Positions 24,101 through 36,707 of a stretch of DNA of 64,000 nucleotides are shown here, one piece after another. A program made the translations under genes and the position numbers. This stretch comes from Paramecium tetraurelia (lineage: Eukaryota > Ciliophora > Oligohymenophorea > Peniculida > Parameciidae), in contig NW_001799089.1 of NCBI RefSeq assembly GCF_000165425.1, positions 506,994 to 570,993 on the forward strand. The letters are read 5' to 3'. Under the pieces are notes generated by a model, which worked only from the letters and a program-made list of their open reading frames with translations, did not search any database and was not told the origin of the DNA. Each line of letters starts with the position of its first letter. Positions within the stretch are counted from its first letter, which is position 1.

Positions 24101-25185
24101 TTGTGTTTGTTGGTTAGATAATTTTTACTGACGGAATCTTCTCTGCTTCAGGTTCATGAAAATCCTATTAAGAATCTTCAAAGGGGAGTTCATTCTGCAC
24201 GTATTTACTAGGTAATTTCTTCATTCTCTCCTGGATGGATTTGAATTATTAACTAATTCTGGAACTGATTGAATCCCTCTTTTGCTAGGTTGTACTAGTT
24301 TGGTGTATTTTTGACATTAAGGTCATTGCTGTTTATCCGCATTGCAGATGTTAATTGATTTTATCTTAATCTATGCTTTCCAACTCATTTGCTGGCTCTT
24401 TCAGAAGGAGCTAATTCTAATTCTAATTCTAGTTTTAATCATTGATCATAACTGGGTTTTCCAGATTATTTGATTTGATCTACAAGGATCCCAAGGCTAT
24501 AGTTCTTTGAGTGTTCAAATTCCTAATAGTCTTGAATTGATGACCGTCGTTTTTAAAGGCGTACTCTTACACAGTCTTCACAAATATCGCCTTGTATTTT
24601 TTTCTATATAAAATTTCCATAACTATTACTGATATTCCTCGGGTCTGTTTTCCAGAAACAAGTAATCGATTGGATACATGTCAAATTAGTCTAATTGATA
24701 TTGCAGATCCTGGTAATTGGATAAGAGAAATTCAATTAACTCCAAGTTTCCATAATAGTATGCCCAATGCAATGGATTGGCTCTTTTGTGTTTGTTCTCA
24801 GTAGGCATTTTGGCTTTATGATCAAGAAGCAACTTGATCAACCTAAACTGAACTTAAGAATTATATTCCTTCATAAAACTTTAAATAGAAATAATATCAC
24901 TTACCCTTTTATGCTAGCAAGTTCCACGGCAGTGTAGTGGTGTAGATCAACCTGGTTGAGGTCAATAATTTATGAATGCTATGACAGCCATTTCTCTAGC
25001 AATGCCGATTGGCCCAAATAAGCAGCCCAATGCACTACATTTCGTTTCTCCTTGTCAACCATTTTGAAAAACGAGTTCAATCCATTCTGATTTTGTTGGA
25101 GACTTGATTCAAAGAATGTGCTCAGGGTTTCAGCGTTGCCATCCTTCACCCATTCCAAAATTTGAGTCTATGTAATTTTAAACAT
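21147..25185 (-). CDS. Anoctamin (TMEM16)-like protein with N-terminal ankyrin repeats
   Basis: ATG 25183-25185, TGA 21147-21149, roughly 1,250-1,300 aa with several short introns not all placed. The N-terminus has ankyrin repeats (W-A-A-Y-L-G, then a V-x-L-H-H-Y-T-A-V-E-L-A unit). A Ser/Asn/Gln-rich linker with Q-N-Q-N repeats follows, then more repeats (L-H-I-A-A-N-K-G-K-Y-E; M-H-L-A-I-E-I-N-N-F-K-C-M-K). The C-terminal ~550 residues are the anoctamin core: L-C-D-L-Y-K-R-L, W-E-N-H-R with T-E/S-E, L-K-V-F-L-F-E-F, then I-Q-F-G-Y-T-T-M-F-S-P-A-F-A-A-A-P-L-F and a final I-P-D-C-P-Y-W-V. Anoctamins are Ca2+-activated scramblases or Cl- channels. The ankyrin part resembles the animal TRP-like layout in spirit only. 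The start could be later if the first repeats belong to a separate gene, but the frame and neighbours suggest one protein. Confidence 0.8.
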
Positions 25186-25374
25186 AGTGTTTAAATTAAA
25201 TAATTTGGGAGCAATTTTATTTTGATTTTTCTCAACCAAATCTCAAATGATTTAACAGCATATCACAGGATCGTTATAATATTAAATGGTTTTTCTATAA
25301 TATAAGAATATTCTTGGTTTAGTATAATAAATAAAATATCTTTAAATTATGTCACTAGTCGTAGTTCTAATTTT

Positions 25375-27207
25375 TCAAAATTTGATATTCGATCTTAGAT
25401 CCTTGACAAACTATTGGATTTCAGCAAAGTCCTTATTTTATTAGATGATGTCCAAATAGTACACATCTATCTGTTCAATCCTTTTCAATCTCACCTCAAT
25501 CAACGAATCATCGGTTAGTTTTAAAGTGATTGAGTAATTCTCATAGATAATTATTGGAAAGTGCAATTTCAAATAGTTGTGGATCATATCAATGAACAAT
25601 TGAGGATGCTTCTTGGTTATGAAAGATAAATGATAGGGACCAGTGTGTTATTCAATTCCTCGAATATTGATAGGTTGTCTGGGAGAGTTCCTCAAGCTAT
25701 TTAAGCCAGACGTAAACCTTTAGAGGATGTTTTAAGTGGATTAAGATTCATCAATTTTTAGACTAGTTTGAAATTTGGTTTTTTCCAAATCACTGACATT
25801 CTTAGTATGAGAATAGAAATGTTTAGTAGGAGTTTTAAAAGGTGCTGCATTTATATATGATTTTTAATTTCCGCTCTCATGCATACTCTAAACAACTTTT
25901 TAAAATTATGTTTATTTCATCAAAGTTGAGTATTATCCTGAAGGTTATTTTTTATGCTTATTATAAAAAGCGTAATTATTTTGTTATTTAATAAAGATAT
26001 TTTATTTATTGACATTTGTATTATGATTACTTTTAGGATTACAATTATTCGAAGATTCATGCAATGATTTAGAGGGTGTCTATCGCATTTTAATTTTATC
26101 ATAAACCTATTTATATGTACAACTTGATAATTTCGATGTAGTTGATTTGGTGTTTGGAGACTTTGTAGGAGGAGATTTAGCAACTGGTGATTTAGCATTC
26201 CTTGGGGAATATTTAGGTAAGTTGGGTATTTCTTGATTATAAGGACTGTTTGGCAGAAATTAACAAGGAATTGTAATGCATCTGGCCTTAAATGCTGACA
26301 TTGGGGGATTCTAATGATATCGAAATATTAGACATCTCTTTTCCATAATTGCCACCACTTATGTCTTTTAATTTGCTAAATTGAATATCTTTTTTATGGA
26401 TTAACCACTAAAATTTTCTTAATCAGATCCTTGGCATCAATTGAGATATGTTTTGGGAAAGTGAATTCGGCATTAATGATCTTCTAATACAGATTCTGAG
26501 TATTAAGATCATCAAATGGCAAATAGCCACATATCATGGCGAATAGAATGATCCCACAACTCCAAATGTCAGTCTATTATCCATTGTAGGGTTCTCCTTG
26601 TATCATTTCTGGAGCTGCATAACAAGGACTACCACAACAAGTCTTGAGCATATCCTTTTGAAGGTTGCTCAAACCAAAATCGGCAATGAGAATGTCTCTA
26701 TCGCTCGTTAGCAATAGGTTCTCAGGTTTCAGATCTCGGTGGATGACCTTTTGACCATGGATGTACTCTAGTCCTGAGATGATTTAATGAAAGAATTTGC
26801 AGGCTTCGTATTCTGTTACTCTACTCATTTAAAATGAATTGTCTTACTGTTTAACTCTGTCTATGTAATCAAAGAGTTCTCCGCCATTTGCATACTCCAT
26901 GAACAAGTAGATGTGGTTTTCTGTCTCAATCACCTAGAGATTAATCGATGATAAATTTTAACCTCATAAAGTTTCACGATTTACGGATGATGGAGGATCT
27001 TCAATATTTGAATCTCTCTTTTCACTCGCTCCACGTCTCCCTCTTAGTTGATTTGCTTCTTCTCAAGAACCTTTACTGCTGCCTCATGGCCAATCACTTG
27101 ATTGATTGCTTGACAAACCTTGCTAAATGTGCCCTGTCCAATAGTCTTCCCTATTACATAATATTTATGGTTCCACTACCTATTAAATAATTCCCAATCT
27201 CAGTCAT
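25375..27207 (-). CDS. SNF1/AMPK-like (CAMK group) Ser/Thr protein kinase
   Basis: ATG 27205-27207 with a 29-nt intron inside the glycine loop region, TGA 25375-25377. The kinase domain starts Y-L-I-G-K-T-I-G-Q-G-T-F-S-K-V, with lysine in A-A-V-K-V-L-E-K-K. The activation segment reads D-F-G-L-S-N...C-C-G-S-P-C-Y-A-A-P-E, followed by W-S-C-G-I-I-L-F-A-M and G-Y-L-P-F-D-D, all hallmarks of SNF1/MARK kinases (G-S-P-x-Y-x-A-P-E). A disordered Asn/Ser/Pro-rich linker (about 26.3-25.9 kb) leads to a C-terminal ~90-residue domain (around Y-H-L-S-F-I-T-K-K...I-E-V-R-L-K-R-I) that may be KA1-like. Predicted activator is phosphorylation of the activation-loop residue; upstream kinase unknown. Confidence 0.88.
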
Positions 27208-27275
27208 ACCAAATATGATTGCTTAAAATATTTGCTATATATTTATATATTATGAATTAAATATAAACTGATGTT

Positions 27276-28727
27276 ATGCATTAAATATTCTAATAGGCAG
27301 ATTTCCAATCAGATCAACAATATACCAGACAGGACTTCCTGGAATACTTGAATTCTTTGGTACAAAAAACATCCTAACCAATAGATAAATGATTAATTCC
27401 CCTTCGAATTAATAGAATCCGTCGAACAAGATTATTCAACCCAAATCAATCTACTCACTGTCGATGAGTTTGTGAACCTCATTCTCTAAGAATTTAATAC
27501 CTAACTCCAAATCAAGCAAGATGCCATTAATCAGATCGAAACATACAAAAATGAATATAAACAACTCCTGGAGGAATTGAAAATAGCCAAAAAGGAAGAA
27601 AATCTAAATGAATAAATCGACATTGACAGCACTCTATTCATCACCGTTTGTTCTGCAGAATGCTTGAAACAATCTCAATATTATGTCACTATTACGCTCT
27701 TCAATGAAGAAAAGAATACTCAGCTATCTTAGATAACTAACCATCCCATGTGGCAAGAGGAATTCAAAATGTAAAACATTCCAAAACTATTTAGAATAGT
27801 CATGTATCCTCACCTTACGGCTAAATTATCCTTGAATTATTCAATTCATCTTCAATCTTAATTGGCTAATTGAAATTGCCACTCTATCAATTCAAAGATC
27901 AGTAGAGTTCTAATCAGGATTATATGTTGGAGGATGAGCATGGAGTATTAATAAACACTAAATTAAAACTGAATTTAACTATTTGGTGGATTCATAGCAG
28001 AGTTGCTTTGTTGGAAGATCAAATTAGCTTTATTGATGAGTATAAAAAAGAAATTAAACAACAACAAGACATAATTAAAAAAAGCAATCATTTTATTGAT
28101 AGTTGTCTTTCAGCATTTGATAAATCAAGGATTGCCAAATTACATCAACATCCTTATGAAGTTAATTAAGAACCTGACTTCTACGATGAATCAGAATGGA
28201 CAATCAAATTTCAGAATAAAATGTATTAGATTGCAAAACAATTTAAAAGTATACAACTCCATAATAACATGTAGATGAACACCAAGACAGTCTAGAAGAG
28301 TGGTAATAGATTGTGTTATTACTCAATGGATTTGTTATTATTTTTACTCTTGTCCTAATTTCCATGTCTAGACCATGCTTTTAACAAATGACAACATCCT
28401 TGTTAATTGGAATGTTAATCATTACTTATGATTCTGATCATATTAAAACATCGAAGATATTGCCACAAGTCTCCTTGATTTTATTAATCTAATGCATTTT
28501 TGATGTTTTTTGGTTGATTGTTAATTATGTATAATTTATATAATAGATACTAGAAAGTTTGGTGGAGTAGTACATTGATTTTTGAATAGCAATTGTTTGG
28601 TAGTAATATTATGAATTACATCTCATTTTATTGTACCATGCTTATTTTACCCATCAATTTAGTTTTGTCAGCATGTTCATTCAACCTATCATTAAAGTAT
28701 TTAGGATTAAATAATGTTGAATTATGA
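27276..28727 (+). CDS. C2-domain protein with coiled coil and C-terminal membrane segments
   Basis: About 448 aa, ATG 27276, introns of 25, 29, 26 and 25 nt, TGA 28725-28727; exact length. After an N-terminal helical part and a coiled coil (residues ~85-125), a C2 beta-sandwich is clear: L-F-I-T-V-C-S-A, W-Q-E-E-F-K-I-H-V, then I-I-L-E-L-F-N-S-S-S-I-L-I-G-Q-L-K-L-P-L. The Asp ligands for Ca2+ are largely missing, so this may be a Ca2+-independent C2. A second helix-rich stretch precedes four or five hydrophobic segments (from ~28.3 kb), making it a tail-anchored or polytopic protein. It is divergent from the SNF1-like kinase with 68 bp between start codons. Perhaps a membrane-contact or trafficking factor; that is inference. 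Confidence 0.75.
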
Positions 28728-28807
28728 TTAAAAATATATTATAATAGAATTTATACAGTATATAAAAATACAGTTTGAATATTCAAATATATCTATTTTA
28801 ATTTTAC

Positions 28808-29425
28808 ATGATATTTTTGGTAAGACATGGGGAAAGGGCTGACAATTGCGAGGTCGAAAAGTAGAACATTGTTAATCCATCAGATCCACATCTTACTCCA
28901 ACTGGATGCACCTAAGCTTTGTAGGCTGGAAAATCAATTCAATAGGAAATTCAAGCCTACTCTTGTGTTGATATTCAATCCTCTCCTTTCTTAAGGTGCA
29001 TAATGACTGCTAAAATCATCGCTAGTCACATCAATAAGGAGGAGGTATCTTTGAAAACTGAAATCTGTGAAACTTTATATCCTCATTTCTTCTCCAAGAA
29101 CCCTTTGCCTGAGTTAGTTATTAATACCGATCCCACGCTCACTTACTTCACTGGGATTACCTTAATCGATTAATAATCGAATCAGAATGAAATATATCCT
29201 GAAACCTTAGAAAACGTGACCAATAGAATTATGAGTTATGTCTAGCAGCTTCTAAAAACAATTGAACCTGAACAATGTGTCATCTTAATAACCCACCAAC
29301 GCCCTCTAAAGACCATTTTAGAACTGTTCAATCAGAACACCGACAATGTTGGATACTGTAAAGTGATCTCTTTACGCAAAGGAGAATCAACGCAGATAGA
29401 AGAATGCGAACTTAAAATTTATTGA
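28808..29425 (+). CDS. Histidine phosphatase (phosphoglycerate-mutase-like) superfamily protein
   Basis: 205 aa, intronless, ATG 28808, TGA 29423-29425. The N-terminus M-I-F-L-V-R-H-G-E-R-A-D carries the R-H-G phosphohistidine motif of branch 2/UBASH3-like members. L-T-P-T-G and Q-A-x-x-A-G-K follow, then S-S-P-F-L-R-C-I-M-T-A (second catalytic Arg), and V-I-L-I-T-H-Q near residue 155 supplies the second catalytic His. All four pocket residues are present, so it is probably active. The family includes phosphatases of small metabolites, proteins and ecdysteroids; the substrate is not predictable here. The similarity is to UBASH3/TFIIIC-tau55-like small enzymes rather than glycolytic PGAM. Confidence 0.85.
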
Positions 29426-29511
29426 TTATTAAATAAATTTAAATTTATAAATATAATTTGATTAATTCTATTGAAATTATTTTAAAAAAAAGATCTTTTT
29501 AAAATATTACA

Positions 29512-31414
29512 TCAATCATGGTTACGATCACCATTTTGTTACTTACTATTTTTGACTTCTTAAAGTTCGCCTTGGAAGGTAGTATGTTAATTACCATTTT
29601 GATGATTGTTCTATTCATCATCTGAATCAGAATTACTATAATCAATTTATGTTAATTCATTTCGTTTTTACTTATGTAATTCTAATTCTTCTCTCTATTG
29701 TCTAATGCTATCATCATACATCTTAAAGTCCTGTTCCTTTTCATACTTGGACTTATTTTTTTGCAATTTCTTGGCTAGACGGATATCATCCTTTCTTTAA
29801 TTGTATTTATAGATTAGAAATGGCTTGATATATTTCTCATCAAAGCCCTTGAAGAATTTCTCACTTTTATTTTTAAGTTTTTTATAGGCAGCTAAATCTT
29901 CCTGTATAAAAGTCTGTCTAATTGCGTATGATTGAGATGATTAAGTCCTTGTCTAAGCAGTCGAATTCTCTTTTTCCATTCGTCTATACGCCCATTCACA
30001 TACATATTTCAATGTCCCACCATTAATTAAAGTAGTAAACACCACCATGTACAAAGAAGTAGTTTAGATAATTTTATAATAATCTTTCCCTCCTACATCC
30101 TATTCACACATTAAAGCATAAGCAACGACTCCTTTAATTAGGCCAGAATAAAAAAGGAGGAAGAACTCATACTTATTTATTCTCCATGGTCCTTTGGTTT
30201 TCATGCGTATACTATGAATATGATGATCTATTTACATTATCGCAAAACCATGAGCTAAAAGCATGGATGATAATTTGGCTACAGGAGAGAAAACAAAGTA
30301 TTGAATAAGAAGAAAAGTATAAACTTGAGATTTTAGATTACTATCTTATTAGTCTTTAACTATAGCATTTTCAGTCACCATATATCCAATATAAAAGTAG
30401 ATAATAGTTTCACTAATATAAGCTAGTGCTTTGATTGTAATCTTAGAAGAAGTCGCTGAAATTTTAGGTAAATTGTAGGTTTAATAATGTGATAGCATAA
30501 TACCACACAATAAAACGGCTAAAACTCCACAAAATCCTATTGCTTCACAAACACAAAATGCGAAATAAGCTATGTAAATAGTAAAGGCAGTAGCTACAGA
30601 GGAATGCTCAGATAGAAATCGAGATTCCTTTGTTATCCAAGTAGCCATACTGCCGACCAAGACTCCTACGATTAAACCTACAAGTAAGTTTGCGAGAATC
30701 CAGCCAATAAAAATGAATACACTATACCATTCCCAATCACTCTTTGATTCACTTTAATCATGAAACTTTTCCACGGTCTTACTTATTGCAAACACCACGA
30801 CGTCGTTTAAGATTTGCTCACCGAATATTATACTGTGTAACTTGGGTGCATGTTCAAATTCTAACACGCTTAAAGATACAGCACTATCTTTAGAGGAGAT
30901 GCAGGCTGAGTAAAATGTGGATGCATACCTAGAATTGATAGGGGTGTTATTTTAACTATCTTTTGATGGCGGTATCCAAAAAATGGCTAGCATAAATAAA
31001 AAATTTACTTGTGTTGGTTATTGAGTAATTGAGTGCTGCCAAAACGATGAAATTGAATATAGTTCCAAAAATACCATACAAGACCACATAGAAGAAGTTC
31101 TTCATAAAGTGTTGCTTATTTAAATTGTAGCCTTCCTTAAAAACTATGATGGGAAGCAAAACAAAAAAGAAAATTTCAGATGAATTATCATAGTTAACAT
31201 TCTATAATACTTAAAATTCAGTAATGACTCCAATTAGCAATCCTATTAGGATGGCAACCGAAGCTTCCCTCAATAGATTGTAATGTCTGTGTTCACAATA
31301 TGTTTATAACAAGGCTATTACTCCTAAAATGGTTGTAAAGGCGATGAAAATTCCTCCAGTTATTAGAGATTTTGTGTCTAAATTCGAGGCCTGTATGAAA
31401 GGTTGTATCTCCAT
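29512..31414 (-). CDS. Na+/H+ exchanger (CPA1/NHE) family transporter
   Basis: ATG 31412-31414, TGA 29512-29514, about 610-620 aa. More than ten hydrophobic segments. L-L-P-I-I-V-F-K-E-G-Y-N-L matches the NHE L-L-P-P-I-I-F-E-x-G-Y motif. Later S-K-D-S-A-V-S-L-S-V-L-E-F occupies the place of A-T-D-P-V-A-V, and F-G-E-Q-I-L-N-D-V-V-V-F matches F-G-E-S-L-L-N-D-A-V, so the ion-binding N-D pair is retained. The C-terminal cytosolic tail is charged and Gln/Asn-rich. Exchangers of this kind regulate cytosolic or organellar pH. The D-S in place of D-P in TM4-equivalent is unusual for NHEs and could alter ion selectivity. Confidence 0.85.
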
Positions 31415-31581
31415 AATTATTATAAATGAATATAGAATTTATAATCGAATGTTGTTATATATTATGTATTCAACACATGTTATTAAATTAATTATATTAA
31501 ATTTGAGCTTATTTTTAAGTCATCTAACAAATTGAATTTCCATTACTCTATCCTCATATTTAAATAACTAAATTACTAACA

Positions 31582-33197
<1,616 letters not shown>

Positions 33198-33235
33198 CTA
33201 AATTATGATTTTAATTAACTACATTTTATAATATT

Positions 33236-33926
33236 ATGTACTTCTCTGATAATGAATATTATTCCCTTGTCGAGTCAATAAAGGAACTTCACAATTTTAC
33301 TGTCTTACAACAACAATCCCTGACTGATAACACTAAGGTTTTGCTGTCTTTAAACAATTCGTATCAAAACAATGCCCAGGCCATTCTAAAATTACTACTC
33401 TAAGGAATTGGACAAAAATCTCAAGAAAGAAGTGAAAAAATTTTAGAAATCGACTTAAGAGATTGTCCTGAGATAGTAACATATATGATTAATAGTGGTA
33501 GTTAGAAACACACTTTTAAAATAGTTTGAATCAAATTTAAAACAAGAACAAAGAGATTATTGATAAATTATTAATTTGTTAATAGAAAATAGAATTTAGA
33601 GCAAAAAGATAGAAATGTTTGTAAAAAAATGCCTATTGGGAACTGGCTTTAAAGGAAGAGGTGGAAATAATGAGGAAAAAAACTCTATAACTAAACGAAG
33701 CATTACAATAGGTAGAAATTTGGTATATTAAACTTTGGAATAGCATTCTATAAAAATATAACATGAGGAGAGGGTGAACTAGATGCCAGTGAGAGATTTG
33801 AACGATAATTTTGAGTAGGAATCTTTAAATTTATTAAAAAATTTAAAAGATGATTATATAAAATAATTGAAATAATTGCAATAAAGTTAAAAAGTGATAA
33901 GACAATTTAATGAAGTTTTAGAATGA
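33236..33926 (+). CDS. Small coiled-coil protein (about 210 aa)
   Basis: ATG 33236, introns of 26 and 32 nt, TGA 33924-33926, exact length. The N-terminal ~75 residues contain L-L-S-L-N-N-S-Y-Q-N-N-A, then an almost unbroken Lys/Gln/Leu coiled coil. It starts 38 bp after the kinase stop and ends 41 bp before ASF1, so the three genes are tightly packed on one strand. No family assignment. Confidence 0.62.
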
Positions 33927-33967
33927 ACAATTATTAAATTCCTTTTTTATTATTAATATTATAAGAA

Positions 33968-34614
33968 ATGGCGCTTGTCGAAGTGACAAACATAATCTTT
34001 GAAAATGAGTTGGCTTTATTCCAAACTCCCATATCTCTGCAAATAACTTTTGAAGTTCTAAATAGTTTACCAGATGAAATAGAATGGAAGTAGGAAATTA
34101 AAATTAAATTAGCTTGATTTACATAGGATCTCCTTTGAGTGACAAATATGATTAAGTCTTAGATAATTTTAGCATGGGTCCCTTACAAAAAGGGTTAATG
34201 CAATTCACGATAACAAGTCAACCTCCAAATTACCAATTAATCCCATCAAAGGAGGATTTGTTTAGTGTTTCCGCCTTGATATTGACCGCTAAATATCGAT
34301 AAAAGGAATTTTTCAGAGTTGGCTATTATGTGTATAACAATTACACCGAGGCAGAATTGATTGAAAACGAGCCATAAGTAGTACTAATAGATAGAGTTTA
34401 CCGACAAATATTGGGAAGTAATCCTCGGATAACAAAATTTCCAATTGATTGGGAAGGGTAATTAACTTAACTGTACGTTCCTCCAAGCAATCAATAGTTT
34501 ATGTTTGAATCCTTGATGTCGCAGCAGTAGAGTGGTGTTGGAATGCAAACAGAGAAAAATGACTTAGTCTAACAAGGATCATAGAGTAGCATATTTACAC
34601 AAAATTTATTTTGA
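33968..34614 (+). CDS. ASF1: Histone H3-H4 chaperone ASF1
   Basis: About 207 aa, ATG 33968, one 23-nt intron (34,107-34,129 approx.), TGA 34612-34614. The conserved ~155-residue core is present: M-A-L-V-E-V-T-N-I, F-E-V-L-N-S-L-P-D-E-I-E-W-K, I-Y-I-G-S-P, then D-N-F-S-M-G-P-L-Q-K-G-L-M-Q-F and a V-G-Y-Y-V-Y-N-N-Y segment, followed by R-I-T-K-F-P-I-D-W-E. These are diagnostic beta-sandwich strands; the D-x-x-x-V-G-P/D-x-x-x-M-G-P loop that contacts histone H3 is there as D-N-F-S-M-G-P. The C-tail is Gln/Ser-rich rather than acidic as in yeast. Role: nucleosome assembly and disassembly in the nucleus. Confidence 0.95.
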
Positions 34615-34658
34615 ATGTTTAATTATTTGTTATAATTGCAAAAATATTTAGATAATTA

Positions 34659-35040
34659 ATGATCACTGGATATTTGCAGAATAAAATAATAGCGCAATCG
34701 AGTATTTAGGAAGTTCATGGAACAGATATGTTAGCCACCATGGGTAATTGGGATTAATATTTAATATAGATAGACGAACTTCGAAAATCTATATGGGTGG
34801 ATAATCTCAATAGCAATTAAATCCATTGGATTTGGTTTAAATCAGTAGTGCATTACCGCAGTTCTCCTTTCAGCAAAACACTGATTAAAGATTATAGAAT
34901 CTTTTAAACTCAAATTACTAATAGCAGATATCGTAATTGGCCAGTCCTCCCAATATTGATTTGATCAATTAGATCAAGGTATTTGAACTCAATATTTTTA
35001 GGAATAAGCAAGAGTTGTGAGATTGCATTATTAGGCCTGA
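34659..35040 (+). CDS. Small hypothetical protein (about 110 aa)
   Basis: ATG 34659; a 26-nt intron (GTAATTGGGATT...ATAG) at about 34.75 kb is well supported because the frame otherwise yields a very different text. The 3' end is uncertain: with a second 23-nt intron the stop is TGA 35038-35040; without it the stop is TGA 35018-35020. Both give whole codons. Gln/Ser/Asn-rich with an N-terminal helix; Q-F-S-F-Q-Q and L-A-S-P-P-N-I stand out. Unrecognised; sits between ASF1 and the PWWP gene. Confidence 0.5.
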
Positions 35041-35099
35041 TTAATTTATGATATATTATAATATTCTAATATATAAATATTTTTAAATTATAATACCAA

Positions 35100-36632
35100 A
35101 TGGAATCTGAAGTACCTGAGAGTTATACAAAGGATGAGATCGTCTGGGCAAAGATAAGAGGATGTAAGTGGTACACATTATTTTAGACCCCTGGTGGCCT
35201 GGAATTATAGCTGAAGTGATAAAAGAGAAATAGTCATCAGAACCTACAAAATATCTTGTCAATTTTATTGGAGATAACTCACAGTATGATTAACCTTTGA
35301 ATAGAAGTTCCACATTACCTTTTTAAAGTCTTGCCAAATATTAGGAGAAGTATGAGGAAATAGTTCAAAAAATCAAGACTAAGCAACACAAAGATTCGGT
35401 CACAGCAGCAGATTAAATTTTGAAAGGGTAATCAACATATGAAAGTATTTAAATTCTGATATTAGTTGAATCAAAAAAAATCTCTAAGAAAAAGAATATC
35501 ACTAAAACAGTCAGTAAGCGTAAGAGAACAAGATCATCTTCGAGTGAAGAACACAGTGGAATATATGGATCATCTAGAAAATCGAAGATGGATTCCGAGG
35601 ATATCACTAAACCTGACAATTTCAGTTCAGAGATTTAGGAGTTATTGAAATTGATGGCTGAGACTAAATTGAATCCACACTAAATAGAAACTAAAATATC
35701 AAGTGTATGATCAAGCAATTAAAATGATAGCTGACTCAAATTCTTGATTTGGATAGACCAGACATAATGGAAATATTATAGGGACCGAATGGAAAATTTT
35801 TAATGTAGATACAAGCACGATTGACTGATAAAAAGAGTCTTTCTTAAGCGCAGATCGATTTTACACAGCTCCTTGAGAAATTGAAATCAATTGTATTGAG
35901 AACGGTAATACAGAAATGAAAAATCTAGTTTTTTACAGTATTTTGATCCAACCGAAATCATCCAGTAATTGCATTAAGTATCCGGTCAAAAGAAGATCAC
36001 TTAAAAGTTATTAGAGAAATTGTCAAATCAGCCGAATTTCATTTTGGATTGTATCATAAATAAAGATGATTTTATAGCTGAAGATGATAGTGAAGAGTCA
36101 GATTCAGAGGAAAGTGATGGGGAAAGCGAGGAGGATGAATCAAGTGAAGAATCAGTGAAAAAGGGAAAATGTTAGAGACAGATTCCTATTACTAAACCAA
36201 TTATTAGAAAAAAATAAACTTAAAATCAATCGCCTAAGAAACCCAGAAAATAGAGTCAGGATATTCCAAATCCTTTGCTAAAAAACAAAGTGGTTTAGAA
36301 GATCTCTGAGACTATTTCAGAATACATTGACTAGAGTATTCCAAAGAGAATAAGTGAAGATGTTGAGAGCAGGATTAGGTTGTGTGATTCAAATATGGGA
36401 TTTGTATATAAGAAAAAATATCGTACAATTGTAGACAATATTAAAGTATGAATGTTCCTTCATTTTAGAAATAAACCAAACAAGACTTAATCAATTTGTT
36501 ATAAAATAGTTCAAATTCAGAATAGTTATGGAGTAAATATAATTTTTAATTTTTAGATCTTCTGAACGGTCATACACAAAGTATGAACCAGAGCGGCAAC
36601 AAACAAAGTGATTATGAATAATAATATTCATG
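35100..36632 (+). CDS. PWWP-domain protein with TFIIS-like C-terminal region
   Basis: ATG 35100, TGA 36630-36632, four or more introns (23, 21, about 23, 24 nt), about 470 aa. Residues 10-60 form a PWWP domain: D-E-I-V-W-A-K-I-R-G-Y-P-W-W-P-G-I-I, then V-N-F-I-G-D-N-S. The central region has helices with L-L-K-L-M-A-E-T and a charged linker. D-S-E-E-S-D-S-E-E-S-D-G-E-S-E-E-D is a strongly acidic patch. The C-terminus (V-V-Q-K-I-S-E-T-I-S-E-Y-I...I-S-E-D-V-E-S-R-I-R...Y-K-K-K-Y-R-T-I-V-D-N-I-K) resembles the TFIIS central domain that binds Pol II. This combination (PWWP + acidic + TFIIS-like) suggests a chromatin reader that couples H3K36-methylated nucleosomes to transcription elongation; this is inference. 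Confidence 0.8.
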
Positions 36633-36707
36633 AATATGTTCAACTAATATTAATCAAAAATTGGTTTGTCTGATAATTAATTTAAATTCAAATATTATCT
36701 CAACTTC

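Noticed and set aside
24592-24804. Plus-strand open frame of 70 codons
   Set aside because: Antisense to ankyrin repeats of the anoctamin gene; no support of its own.
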